Part shown: piece after piece, positions 7,103 through 14,366 of the stretch
How the letters are laid out: each line of letters begins with the position of its first letter
Numbering within the stretch: position 1 is the stretch's first letter
From: Mesorhizobium amorphae
GTDB taxonomy: Bacteria; Pseudomonadota; Alphaproteobacteria; Rhizobiales; Rhizobiaceae
DNA length: 37,936 bases
Direction: 5' to 3'
Assembly (NCBI GenBank): GCA_003240775.1
Contig: QFNI01000038.1
Location: 1-37,936 of the forward strand
Program-made: the position numbers and the translations under genes
The notes under the pieces: generated by a model
Told to the model about the DNA's origin: nothing
Databases searched by the model: none
The model's input: only the letters and a program-made list of their open reading frames with translations

Positions 7103-8770
7103 CTACGCCGGCCGAGGGTGGTCACCGATCGGGCTCGCGCCTCGCAGAGCACCGATCTCGAAGAAGTGGGACAGGGGATCCAGCCCGAGAAGTCCCCCAT
7201 CCTCGTTTTGCAAGACATACCAGCGGGTCCGAAATCCACGGCTCGGATCGAACCCCTTCGCAGCACCGATCCGGATGAAGTGAACGAGGGGGTTGAGGCC
7301 GGTGGAGGAAACCTCCGGATGGGTCTCCAGATACCATGCCGGCTCGAACAGCATGTTCGGGCACCGGCCTTCCTGCGCGCCATGCGTGAGGAAATGGGAG
7401 AGCGGCTCCACGCCGGCAGCGCGGACGTCCTCGTTCTCCGACAGATACCAGCGGGCGTGAAACAGCGGATGAGGGTCGCACCCCGCCTGCCATCCCAGCC
7501 GAAGATAGTGCTCGAGCGCCTTCTGCGTGTTGTAGCGCTTCGCGTACCAGGATGCTTCGAAGAGGCCGCTGCCGCGGATGAGGTCGAGCAGCTGTGGATC
7601 TGACGGGCAGCCTCCCGCGTCGGCGACTGCCTCCCCGCGGCTCACGTCGAGAGCAATCGCATTGGCTTCGGCGATCCGCCGGAAGACCGGAGCCTGCCAA
7701 TGCAGGCGCGCATGGCGCTCCACCTCGTCGCGCAAGGCTTCTGCGTGGCGCTTGGCCTGGAGGCGGTAGGCGTCGGCCGTCAGGGCGTTGCGGAGGTGGT
7801 TTTCCGCGAGGTTTCGCAGGGCGCGCAGGGCGTAGTTGTCGCAATCGGGAGGGCGCCCCCCTCGCAGGCGGCGGGCGATGCCGACGATTTGGGCAGCGAC
7901 CAGCCTTGCATCGTGATGGGTGCGCACGAGGTCTTGCACGATCCGCCCGAGACGGGCGTCGTAGCCGGCCAGATCGCCTTGCAGCTCAGTGGCGCTCGGC
8001 GGCAGCCTTAGCCCTGTTCCCGCGAACCCGTCGGCTTCCAGCCGCTGATAGGTCTCGGCCGTCACCCAGCCGTCGGACCCCGAATGATCGTGCACATAGG
8101 CCGCGCGCCCGCATGCCATCGCCTCCAGGATCGTGCGGCCGTAGCCGACCACGATGTCGGCCTTGGCCATCTCTTCGGGCACATCCGCCGTCTGCGCCGA
8201 GCCGCCGAAGCGCGACCAGCGGATGTCAGACCCCGCCCATGCATCCCGCAAGGCCGCGATCCGGTCGGAGGAATTGGCGTGGTAGTTCCCGAACAGCAGC
8301 ACCTCGGTGGGGCGCTCGCGCGGCCAGCCCATGGGGCAGTATCTTTGAAGATCGATGGGCTGCCTGATCCGCACGACTTCGCCGGCCCCCTCGCAGCCCG
8401 CGGCAAGCTGCATGAGGCGGTCGTTGGGCGCGAGGCTCGCATGGACGATGCCGGGCATGGCGGGCGGCAGCCAGGCGTCGTCGGAATTGTGGAGCGCGTA
8501 GAGGCGAACCGCTTGGGGATAAAGGCGGGCCATGTCGACCGCCAGGGTGCGGTCGAGCGCGATCGTGCAATCCGCGGAATCGGGAAGCAGATGCTCTGCC
8601 GTCTCCACCGTGATGGCGCGCTGCTTGGCGATCTCCGCGGCCAAGCCGATATCCGTGGCAAAGACCACCACCTCATGGCCGAGACGGGACAGGTGTTCGG
8701 CGATGGTGAGCACGAAGGTCTCGGAGCCGCCGAGATTGCCGAGCCTCCGCTGGGCGATCACGATGCGCAC
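7103..8770 (-). CDS. GT4-type glycosyltransferase with C-terminal WY-repeat domain
   Basis: A 555-residue protein. The N-terminal two-thirds is a GT-B fold glycosyltransferase resembling family 4: an opening strand then RLGNLGGSETFVLTIAEHLS (nucleotide-sugar/acceptor loop) and, near residue 240, GRTILEAMACGRAAYV, the counterpart of the GT4 donor-binding E-x7-E region. The last 150 residues are four tandem 38-residue repeats (separate entry). No signal peptide is visible, so it is probably cytoplasmic. The GTG start at 8770 overlaps the Mur-ligase gene by 13 bases, showing coupling with the peptide/ATP-grasp/Mur operon. A later GTG at 8761 is also possible. It may glycosylate the peptide product or a surface glycan; this cannot be told from sequence. 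Confidence 0.85.
   Translation of the reverse strand: MRIVIAQRRLGNLGGSETFVLTIAEHLSRLGHEVVVFATDIGLAAEIAKQRAITVETAEHLLPDSADCTIALDRTLAVDMARLYPQAVRLYALHNSDDAWLPPAMPGIVHASLAPNDRLMQLAAGCEGAGEVVRIRQPIDLQRYCPMGWPRERPTEVLLFGNYHANSSDRIAALRDAWAGSDIRWSRFGGSAQTADVPEEMAKADIVVGYGRTILEAMACGRAAYVHDHSGSDGWVTAETYQRLEADGFAGTGLRLPPSATELQGDLAGYDARLGRIVQDLVRTHHDARLVAAQIVGIARRLRGGRPPDCDNYALRALRNLAENHLRNALTADAYRLQAKRHAEALRDEVERHARLHWQAPVFRRIAEANAIALDVSRGEAVADAGGCPSDPQLLDLIRGSGLFEASWYAKRYNTQKALEHYLRLGWQAGCDPHPLFHARWYLSENEDVRAAGVEPLSHFLTHGAQEGRCPNMLFEPAWYLETHPEVSSTGLNPLVHFIRIGAAKGFDPSRGFRTRWYVLQNEDGGLLGLDPLSHFFEIGALRGASPIGDHPRPA
7106..7561 (-). repeat. Four tandem ~38-residue WY repeats in the glycosyltransferase C-terminus
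   Basis: Residues 404-436, 437-474, 475-512 and 513-555 follow one pattern: F-x3-WY-L-x4-[ED]-V-x3-G-x-[ED]PL-x-HF-x3-G-x3-G-x2-P. Unit 1 is five residues short; unit 4 runs to the C-terminus. Similar repeats occur in bacterial glycosyltransferases and some RTX or surface proteins of alphaproteobacteria and cyanobacteria. Their function is not established to my knowledge; a binding or oligomerisation role is a guess. Confidence 0.8.
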
Positions 8771-10221
8771 GGGGACAGGCTCCTCAGGGCTTCTCTTGCC
8801 GCCTCGCGGTCGTCGAAGGGGCAAGTGGTTCCCGCGCCGTCGAGCACTAACCGCCGCAGCGCCCCGAGCCCCAGGATGGCCACCACATCGCCGGGCTCTG
8901 CCGATGCCACCGCGCATTCGATGGCCCGGCGCCGATCCAGCACCATCTGGACGGGGCGCACCTGCGCCGCCGCATCGCGCAGTTCGCGCAGCCGGACGAT
9001 GCGCGGGCTGCGAGGGGCCGTGCCCGTCGTGAGGATGAGCTGATCGCTGAAGGTGGCCGCAGCCATTCCCATTCCCAGCGCTTTCGGCGTGTCCGGCAGC
9101 CCCGTGGCGCCGAAGACCGTTCGCACCGAAGCCCCGCGGGATGCCGCGACACGCCGGCAGGAGCCGAGAAACTGCGCGATGCCATCGGGCGTGTGGGCAT
9201 AGTCGACGACCACTTCGAAGAGCTGGCCCTCGTCGATCAGCTGGTGGCGCCCCGGCGGTGGTGCGGCCGCCTCGACGCCCGCAACGATGGCACTGTCGTC
9301 CAATCCCGCCGCAATTCCGAACGCCACAGCCGCCGCGATATTCAACGCATTGTGGCGTCCGGGGAGACGCGAGCGAAGCGTCATTCCGCCCCTTTCTCCC
9401 ACCAGTTCGGTGACCGCGTCGCGCATCGTCCAACGTGCGTCCACGACGCGGATGTCGGCACCTCGCGAGAAGCCGAAGGAGATCGTTTTGCCCCCGGCAT
9501 CCCGCACGCGAGCGAGGATGTGTTGGCCATGCTCGTCGTCGATGTTGACGATCGCCGTCCCGCAGGTGCGACCCCTGCGGACGAACATCAGGGACTTGGC
9601 ATCGCCATAGGCCTTCATCGTTCCGTGGCGGGGCAGGTGCTCGAGCGAAAGGTTCGTGAACACGGCAAAGGCAGGCAGGAACGTGGGAGCGGCTTCGAGC
9701 TGGAAGCTCGACACCTCGCAAACCGGCATCCGCCCCGGCGTGGCCCCGCTGAGCGGCGGTCCGAATTCCGTGTTCCCCAGATGCTCGCCGTCCTGCCCGG
9801 CAGCACCGAGGATCGACGCGATGATCCGGCAGGTCGTGGATTTGCCGTTCGTGCCCGTGACGGCAACGATCTGCTCCTCGCTGAGGCGCCAGCCGATTTC
9901 GAGCTCGTCCAGCACTTGGACACCCAGTTCACGCGCAAGCCTCAGCACGGGGATGTCGGGGTCGATCCCGGGGCTTTTGACGATGGTCGCAGCGCGGCCG
10001 CAGCCCAGAAGTGCCCCGGTGCCGTCGCCGCCCAGGGTGACGGCCACGCCGCGCGAGCGCCAGCGGGTCGCCCGAGCCGAGGCTTCGCCACGCACCGCCG
10101 AATCCCAGGCGGCCACCCCATTTGCCCCGAGGCTGGGCAGCAGCCGGCGCAAGGCGGCATCGCCCGCTCGCCCCAGTCCGACGACAAGCACGGGCGCCCG
10201 CGGCAGAAGCGTCTTAGCCAC
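8758..10221 (-). CDS. Mur-ligase-like amide ligase (MurD-like N-half, MurE-like C-half), stand-alone
   Basis: A 487-residue enzyme of the Mur ligase superfamily, which activates a carboxylate as acyl-phosphate with ATP and joins it to an amine. Residues 10-110 resemble the MurD N-domain (VLVVGLG, then VKSPGIDPDIPVL). The central domain has the P-loop VTGTNGKSTT (121-130), EVSSFQLE (169-176) and NLSLEHLPRHGTM (190-202). The C-domain is MurE-like with VDYAHTPDG (339-347), but the family's DNPR-type amino-acid motif is replaced by TTGTAPRSP (398-406) and the terminal GKGHE by GLGALRRL. It is therefore unlikely to be a housekeeping peptidoglycan ligase. The GTG start overlaps the ATP-grasp gene by eight bases, placing it in the peptide operon. 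The amine substrate is unknown. Confidence 0.88.
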   Translation of the reverse strand: MAKTLLPRAPVLVVGLGRAGDAALRRLLPSLGANGVAAWDSAVRGEASARATRWRSRGVAVTLGGDGTGALLGCGRAATIVKSPGIDPDIPVLRLARELGVQVLDELEIGWRLSEEQIVAVTGTNGKSTTCRIIASILGAAGQDGEHLGNTEFGPPLSGATPGRMPVCEVSSFQLEAAPTFLPAFAVFTNLSLEHLPRHGTMKAYGDAKSLMFVRRGRTCGTAIVNIDDEHGQHILARVRDAGGKTISFGFSRGADIRVVDARWTMRDAVTELVGERGGMTLRSRLPGRHNALNIAAAVAFGIAAGLDDSAIVAGVEAAAPPPGRHQLIDEGQLFEVVVDYAHTPDGIAQFLGSCRRVAASRGASVRTVFGATGLPDTPKALGMGMAAATFSDQLILTTGTAPRSPRIVRLRELRDAAAQVRPVQMVLDRRRAIECAVASAEPGDVVAILGLGALRRLVLDGAGTTCPFDDREAAREALRSLSPCAS

Positions 10222-11206
10222 CTGTGCCCGCCTTGACCGGCTCGGCGAGCCGCTGCGCGATGGCAGCTGCGATTGGCAGCCCCGTCATCTCCTCGATCCA
10301 GGCCCATTGGCCCGCTGCGTTGATTTCCAGAAAGGTGAGTTCCCCGTCGGTGCCCACGACGAAGTCCAGGCCGGCGATTTCGAGCCCCAGCGCTGTCATG
10401 AGCGCCCGGCATCGATCGCGGGAGGCGGCGTCGAGCTCGAAAGGCTCGTGGCGCAACCGGCTCGAGCCTGCCGCCCGCCAATCGGTCCTGCCGGTGTCGG
10501 AGTCCTGTGAATGGATGCGGCAGGCAAAGATTGCGTCGCCCACGACCGTGACCCTGGCATCGCAGCGTTTCTCGATGCGGCGCTGATAGATCGCCGGGCA
10601 GGCGCGCAACGCGTCGGCGTCTTCCAGGTCTTGGGCCGTGATCTCGCTCGTGTGGATGACATACTGGTCGTCCACGGAGCTGCCAACGAGCTGGCCGCCC
10701 GCAAGCTTGGCGACCATCCGTCCTTCCCAACGCCGGTGCATCTCGCGGATTCTCTCGGGGTCCGCGGTGACGACAGTGTCCGGCACCCGAAATCCCAGCC
10801 GGCTCGCCCATCGAAGCTGCAGGAGCTTGCTGCGCGCACCTCTGTTCGCATGGGGATGGTTCAGCCAGATCGACGGTTCCAGCGCCAGGAGCCCGCCTTC
10901 GAGCAGAGCCCTTTCTTCGGAAGCCGCCAGTCGGCGTGCCTCCGGGTCTTCCACATGGGAAGCCGTGGGGATTCTGATGTGGCGAAACAGGATGGAGGCG
11001 ATCCTGTTTCCGCTCAGCTCGCGGCCGCCGATATCCAGCCGAACCGCGGGCCTGCCATTCTCCATCTCGAAGCCGAGATGATCGGTTTTGCCGAAGCACT
11101 CGGTGTCGAACCGAACGGTGTCGATGCCGAGTGCTTCCAGCCGGCGGATCACCAGCGGGGCGTGGTCGTCGTCAGCGTGCGTGACGACGAGAACGGCACG
11201 CTCCAC
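10214..11206 (-). CDS. ATP-grasp peptide ligase of the MvdC/MvdD (graspetide maturase) type
   Basis: A 330-residue ATP-grasp enzyme. The N-terminal domain VLVVTHADDDHAPLVIRRLE and VRFDTECF matches the start of microviridin-type maturases. Then come WLNHPHANRGARSKLLQL (114-131) and VPDTVVTADP, a nucleotide-binding lysine in MVAKLAGG (164-171), YQRRIEKRCDARVTVVGD (207-224), a TDWR motif (241-244), and the hallmark LEINAAGQWAWIEEMTGLPI (293-312), whose Glu-x-Asn binds magnesium. In graspetide biosynthesis such enzymes activate Asp/Glu side chains and form ester or amide crosslinks with Thr/Ser/Lys. The GTG start lies 12 bases after the stop of a 38-residue peptide gene, the expected precursor position. 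A RimK-like tailing role is an alternative. Confidence 0.88.
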   Translation of the reverse strand: MERAVLVVTHADDDHAPLVIRRLEALGIDTVRFDTECFGKTDHLGFEMENGRPAVRLDIGGRELSGNRIASILFRHIRIPTASHVEDPEARRLAASEERALLEGGLLALEPSIWLNHPHANRGARSKLLQLRWASRLGFRVPDTVVTADPERIREMHRRWEGRMVAKLAGGQLVGSSVDDQYVIHTSEITAQDLEDADALRACPAIYQRRIEKRCDARVTVVGDAIFACRIHSQDSDTGRTDWRAAGSSRLRHEPFELDAASRDRCRALMTALGLEIAGLDFVVGTDGELTFLEINAAGQWAWIEEMTGLPIAAAIAQRLAEPVKAGTGG

Positions 11207-11218
11207 CGGGCTCAGCCG

Positions 11219-11335
11219 TTACTTGACGTCGAGTTCCGTCTTGGTGCCCACATACTGGACGGCCACGGACGCTGCCACCTTGCGGCGTTTGGCGAACAGA
11301 AGCGGCTGCGTGGGTGTCTTCGGCGTTGCGTTCAT
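11219..11335 (-). CDS. Candidate RiPP precursor peptide (38 residues) for the ATP-grasp ligase
   Basis: A short gene with an ATG preceded by a clear Shine-Dalgarno (AAGGGGA about eight bases upstream) and a good promoter. The peptide has a polar N-terminus, a motif PLLFAKRR at residues 11-18 that recalls the PFFARFL helix recognised in microviridin leaders, a small hydrophobic stretch, and a C-terminus TKTELDVK (31-38). That tail supplies hydroxyl or amine donors (Thr31, Lys32, Thr33, Lys38) and carboxylate acceptors (Glu34, Asp36), the residue types crosslinked in graspetides. There is no cysteine and no signal peptide. An in-frame ATG at 11371 is rejected because it lacks a ribosome binding site and overlaps the -10. 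The precursor role is inferred from size, position and motif. Confidence 0.68.
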   Translation of the reverse strand: MNATPKTPTQPLLFAKRRKVAASVAVQYVGTKTELDVK

Positions 11336-11340
11336 GGTCG

Positions 11341-11398
11341 GTCCCCTTCTCGATAATCCGAACACAACCATTATTCGCGCGAGCTGCCCTATGGTCAA
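11341..11398 (-). promoter_or_regulatory. Sigma-70-type promoter and RBS of the peptide/ATP-grasp operon
   Basis: Reading on the minus strand, TTGACC (11398-11393) is followed after exactly 17 bases by AATAAT (11375-11370). Transcription would start near 11363 and give a leader of about 28 bases that includes the AAGGGGA ribosome binding site (within 11341-11350). The pair matches the -35/-10 consensus at five and about four positions with ideal spacing, so the operon probably has its own promoter rather than reading through from the LysR gene. Confidence 0.6.
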
Positions 11399-11472
11399 CG
11401 AACCCTGGGTAGCAAAGCCCGGAGCCGGAAAGCGTTTCGGCATCGCCGGCCTAAGACGTTGAGTGCAGTGTC

Positions 11473-11492
11473 GCCGACTCGCCGGCGTCGGC
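11473..11492 (-). terminator. Hairpin directly after the LysR stop codon
   Basis: A perfect 6-base inverted repeat (GCCGAC / GTCGGC, 8-base loop) starts at the base after the LysR stop. There is no U-tract, so it is a weak terminator candidate. Its position between the LysR gene and the peptide-operon promoter fits separating the two units. Confidence 0.35.
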
Positions 11493-12392
11493 CTAGGGGT
11501 GCGGCAGATCGGCCATCGCCGCCACCATCGCGTCGATGAAGACCCGCGTCTTGCGGGGCATGGTGACGCGGGCGGGAAAGAGGGCGACGATGGGCGTGTC
11601 GGCGGAATGCCAGCTCGGCAGCACGCGTTCGAGACGCCCCGCATGCAGGTCGGCAGCCACGTCGACGCCTGATTTCAGCATGATGCCCAAATCCGCCATG
11701 CACCAGTCGTGAACGGCGTCGCCGTTGTCCACGCGCAGCCGCGCGGGCGCGGGCACGAGCTGTTCCTCACCGCTTTCGTCGGTGAACCGCCATGGTCCCG
11801 TTCCATCGCTGTAGCGCAGCAGGTCGTGGGCGGCGAGATCGGCGAAGCTGCGCGGCCTTCCCCGCCGATCGAGATAGGACGGCGTGGCCACCAGGACGCG
11901 ACGGTTGTCGGCGAGCTTGCGCATCGCCGCACCACCCGCGTGCGAAAGGCCGCCGATGCGGATGGCCACGTCGATCATGCCGCCGGTCACATCCGCCAGC
12001 CGGTCGTCCAGCGACAAGGAAACGGCGAGCTGCGGATGGCGCTGGGTCAGCCGGCCCAGCACGGGCGCCACATGGCGCCGGCCGAAGGACACCGGCGCGG
12101 AAACGCGCAGTGTCCCCACAGGCTCGTCCCGCCCCGTCGCCAGCAGTTCCTCGCCCTGCGCGATGGCTTCGAGCGCGCGCTCGATCTCGGCCATCAGCCG
12201 CTCGCCCTCCTCGGTCGGCGAAAGGCGTCGCGTGGTGCGGTTCACGAGCCGGACCCCGGCGCGCTTCTCGAGGGTCGCCAGCCTTTTGCTGACCACCGCG
12301 AGGCTGACGCCGAGCACGCGCGCGGCACCCGTCAGGGAGCCCTGCGCCAGCACCTGCTGCAAGGTGCGCAGTTCGTTCAGGTCATCGAGCAT
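11493..12392 (-). CDS. LysR-family transcriptional regulator
   Basis: A 299-residue regulator of normal LysR length. The N-terminal helix-turn-helix spans residues 3-65 (LRTLQQVLAQGSLTGAARVL then VSKRLATLEKRAGVRLVNRT, ending RLSPTEEGERL). The effector domain begins about residue 88 with GTLRVSAPVSFGRRHVAPVL and resembles the CrgA/DmlR group. The start at 12392 places the helix-turn-helix at the usual distance from the N-terminus. It is divergent from the polysaccharide deacetylase gene at 12765 across a 372-base region, so that gene is the likeliest target. Confidence 0.92.
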   Translation of the reverse strand: MLDDLNELRTLQQVLAQGSLTGAARVLGVSLAVVSKRLATLEKRAGVRLVNRTTRRLSPTEEGERLMAEIERALEAIAQGEELLATGRDEPVGTLRVSAPVSFGRRHVAPVLGRLTQRHPQLAVSLSLDDRLADVTGGMIDVAIRIGGLSHAGGAAMRKLADNRRVLVATPSYLDRRGRPRSFADLAAHDLLRYSDGTGPWRFTDESGEEQLVPAPARLRVDNGDAVHDWCMADLGIMLKSGVDVAADLHAGRLERVLPSWHSADTPIVALFPARVTMPRKTRVFIDAMVAAMADLPHP

Positions 12393-12764
12393 GGAGGGTT
12401 CAAGGCTGACGCGGTCCCGTGGCTGCCGGCACTTCGATTGCGGCACGGACAATAGGGGCCCCGGATTGCCCCGATCAAGCCACTGAGCCTTGAGCCGAAC
12501 CGCGCAGGGGCAAAGACGATCCCATGTGACTGGCCTGAGGTTCGCAAGACAATCCAGCGTGAGCGCCGCCAAGCGCCGAGTTCGGGCGAATATCGCCTCC
12601 GAGTTGATACAGATTCCACGCGGCGCGCCGCGTTGCTCGGGAGCGGGGAAGCGGATGCGACGTTTCTCCCCGACATGATCGCTTCCACCAAGCCCGATCG
12701 CCGCAGCCTCATCATCGGCACCGCGGCATCGGAGACGGCCACCTCGGCCCAGGAGACCACTCCC
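12393..12764. other. Divergent intergenic region between LysR and deacetylase genes
   Basis: These 372 bases should hold both divergent promoters, but I see no confident -35/-10 pair. A perfect 16-base palindrome (ACGCGGCG / CGCCGCGT) lies at 12618-12633; in DNA this GC-rich about one such palindrome per window is expected by chance. An ATG at 12675 is in frame with the deacetylase and would add 30 residues including a twin-arginine pair (KPDRRSLIIG), but it has no ribosome binding site and no hydrophobic core follows. Confidence 0.5.
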
Positions 12765-13658
12765 ATGCCTCAGCAACCCTTCTGGCCGGGCGGCGCGCGT
12801 CTTGCCGTGAGCTTCAGCCTGATGTTCGAAGGCGGCGGCCAGCCGATCTCGGGCGCGAGCGGCGTGATCCCCGATCCGATCGAGAGCGGCCTGCCGGACC
12901 TGCCGACCAACGCTTTCTTCGCCTATGGGCCGAACGAAGGCATCCCGCGCATTCTCGACCTGTTGGACAAGCATCAGGTGAAGATGTCCTCGTTCATGAT
13001 CGGCGAGGCCGTGCGCAACGCGCCCGACGTGGCGCGCGAGATCGTGAAGCGCGGCCACGAGGCTGCCGCACATGGGCGGACATGGGAAAACAGCTACCAG
13101 CTGCCCGAAGCCGAGGAGCGCCGCTTCATCGCCGACGGCGTCGCCGCGATTGAGGAGATCACCGGACAGACCCCGGTCGGCTGGAACGCCTACTGGATGC
13201 GCAACTCGCCGCGCACGCTCGACATCCTCCAATCGCTCGGCTTCCGCTACCACATCGACGAGCCGAGCCGCGACGAGCCGTTCATCGTGCCGTTGAGCAA
13301 GGGCGATTTCGTCACGGTGCCCTACACCTTCCACATGAACGACATCGTGTCCTACCCGTTCGAGGGCTGGAATCCGGCAGCCTACGAGCAAGCGCTGCGG
13401 GACGAGTTCGACCAGCTCTACGAGGAGGGCGCGAACCGCCGCCGCATGATGGTGGTGAGCCTGCACGACCGCATCTCGGGCCACGCGAACCGCGTGCGTG
13501 TGCTCGACCGCTTCCTCACCTATGCCCGTTCCAAGCCGGGCGTGTGGTTCGCCCGCAAGGACGAGATCGCAGCCTACGCGCTCGAAACCAAAACCATCAC
13601 CCCCATCATCCGCCGCGGCCCACCCACCGAAACCGGCCTGCCGGGGCCGATGGCTTGA
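12765..13658 (+). CDS. Polysaccharide deacetylase (NodB-homology, PuuE/allantoinase-like)
   Basis: A 297-residue carbohydrate esterase 4 fold protein closest in layout to the PuuE-type allantoinase/cytoplasmic deacetylase group. Near residue 15 the usual TFDD motif is replaced by SFSLMFEGGG. The second motif is GHEAAAHGRTWENSY near 95-110, with the conserved H-x3-H pattern. A later conserved block reads PVGWNAYWMRNSPRTLDIL. The metal-binding Asp pair of classical chitin or peptidoglycan deacetylases is therefore absent, as in PuuE relatives. The start at 12765 is chosen because AGGAGA lies eight bases upstream. The substrate is unknown; ureide or imide hydrolysis is as plausible as glycan deacetylation. 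Confidence 0.85.
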   Translation: MPQQPFWPGGARLAVSFSLMFEGGGQPISGASGVIPDPIESGLPDLPTNAFFAYGPNEGIPRILDLLDKHQVKMSSFMIGEAVRNAPDVAREIVKRGHEAAAHGRTWENSYQLPEAEERRFIADGVAAIEEITGQTPVGWNAYWMRNSPRTLDILQSLGFRYHIDEPSRDEPFIVPLSKGDFVTVPYTFHMNDIVSYPFEGWNPAAYEQALRDEFDQLYEEGANRRRMMVVSLHDRISGHANRVRVLDRFLTYARSKPGVWFARKDEIAAYALETKTITPIIRRGPPTETGLPGPMA

Positions 13659-13910
13659 GTGGCCATGCAAGATCTCATGCGCAGCCAGAGAAGGCTGATG
13701 CTAAAAAGCTGGTCCCTCTACCGTCCCGCATATGCCGCTCATGGCCGAAGACAAGCCGTTGCGCCACATGAGGGGAATAGGGATGATCTAGAAGACACTC
13801 CACAGGCGCGAAGCCTGCCATCTGTCTTGCTCGTGGCCGAGGTGCATCGTTGCAGCCAAAGTCGGAAAGAGATGCGCTCGCGTTTGTCGCCCAGTGAGCG
13901 CCACTCGCGC

Positions 13911-14291
13911 TTACGCCAGCATCTGGTCCTTGCGAAACTTGGCCAGGAGGCTTTTCCAGCGTCGTTTGCCCTCTCCTTCGCGCAGGCGCATGATGCGGGG
14001 GGCGAGGAAATGAACCATGGCGAGCGCGTTGCGGGACTGCTCGGCTTCGGATGCGGTGCGCAGCTCGTATTCCTCGTCGGTCATCGTGTCCGTCTCGCTC
14101 GACGCGACGGCGTGCAAGGCGTCGCTGCTTTGGCTCAGCCTCTGCAGCAGCTCATCGAACTGAGCCTGCGACGGCTCGTCGAAGCGCATGGCCTGGATTT
14201 CCTCCGGCTTCAGCTTCTCGAGATTGGCCAGTGCGCGCTTCGCTGCTTTTGCCAATGCGATGGTTCCTTGTGCCTGTGCTGCGGGAGACAT
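13911..14291 (-). CDS. Hypothetical protein, 126 residues, helical and charged
   Basis: I do not recognise this protein. It is rich in Ala, Glu, Lys, Arg, Gln and Leu, has no signal peptide or transmembrane segment, and should be almost entirely alpha-helical (LAKAAKRALANLEKLKPEEI, then FDELLQRLSQSSDAL), ending in a basic tail. The ATG at 14291 has GAAGGG about ten bases upstream; that sequence lies in a small 5-base stem (14295-14309). It follows the SulP gene on the same strand with a 110-base gap containing a hairpin, so co-transcription is possible but not certain. Codon pattern and the intact frame support a real gene. Confidence 0.6.
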   Translation of the reverse strand: MSPAAQAQGTIALAKAAKRALANLEKLKPEEIQAMRFDEPSQAQFDELLQRLSQSSDALHAVASSETDTMTDEEYELRTASEAEQSRNALAMVHFLAPRIMRLREGEGKRRWKSLLAKFRKDQMLA

Positions 14292-14366
14292 AGGGCGAAA
14301 ACCCTTCGCAGTGCTGAAATGTCTTACCCGTTCGAGCCGGGGAAAAACACCTCGCAGCCCTGCATG

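Noticed and set aside
8758..10221. Housekeeping MurD or MurE
   Set aside because: Not in a division/cell-wall cluster, substrate motifs changed, and overlapping with ATP-grasp and glycosyltransferase genes.
12618..12633. Perfect 16-base palindrome ACGCGGCG/CGCCGCGT as a LysR operator
   Set aside because: LysR sites are usually T-N11-A within loose dyads, and about one such palindrome is expected by chance in a GC-rich window this size; kept only as a note.
12675..12764. Possible Tat signal peptide (KPDRRSLIIG) extending the deacetylase
   Set aside because: No ribosome binding site at 12675 and no hydrophobic core or cleavage site after the arginines; the ATG at 12765 has a good AGGAGA.
13659..13910. 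Short plus-strand frame after the deacetylase gene
   Set aside because: No ribosome binding site, no recognisable protein, and it continues as an antisense frame into the 126-residue gene and SulP.
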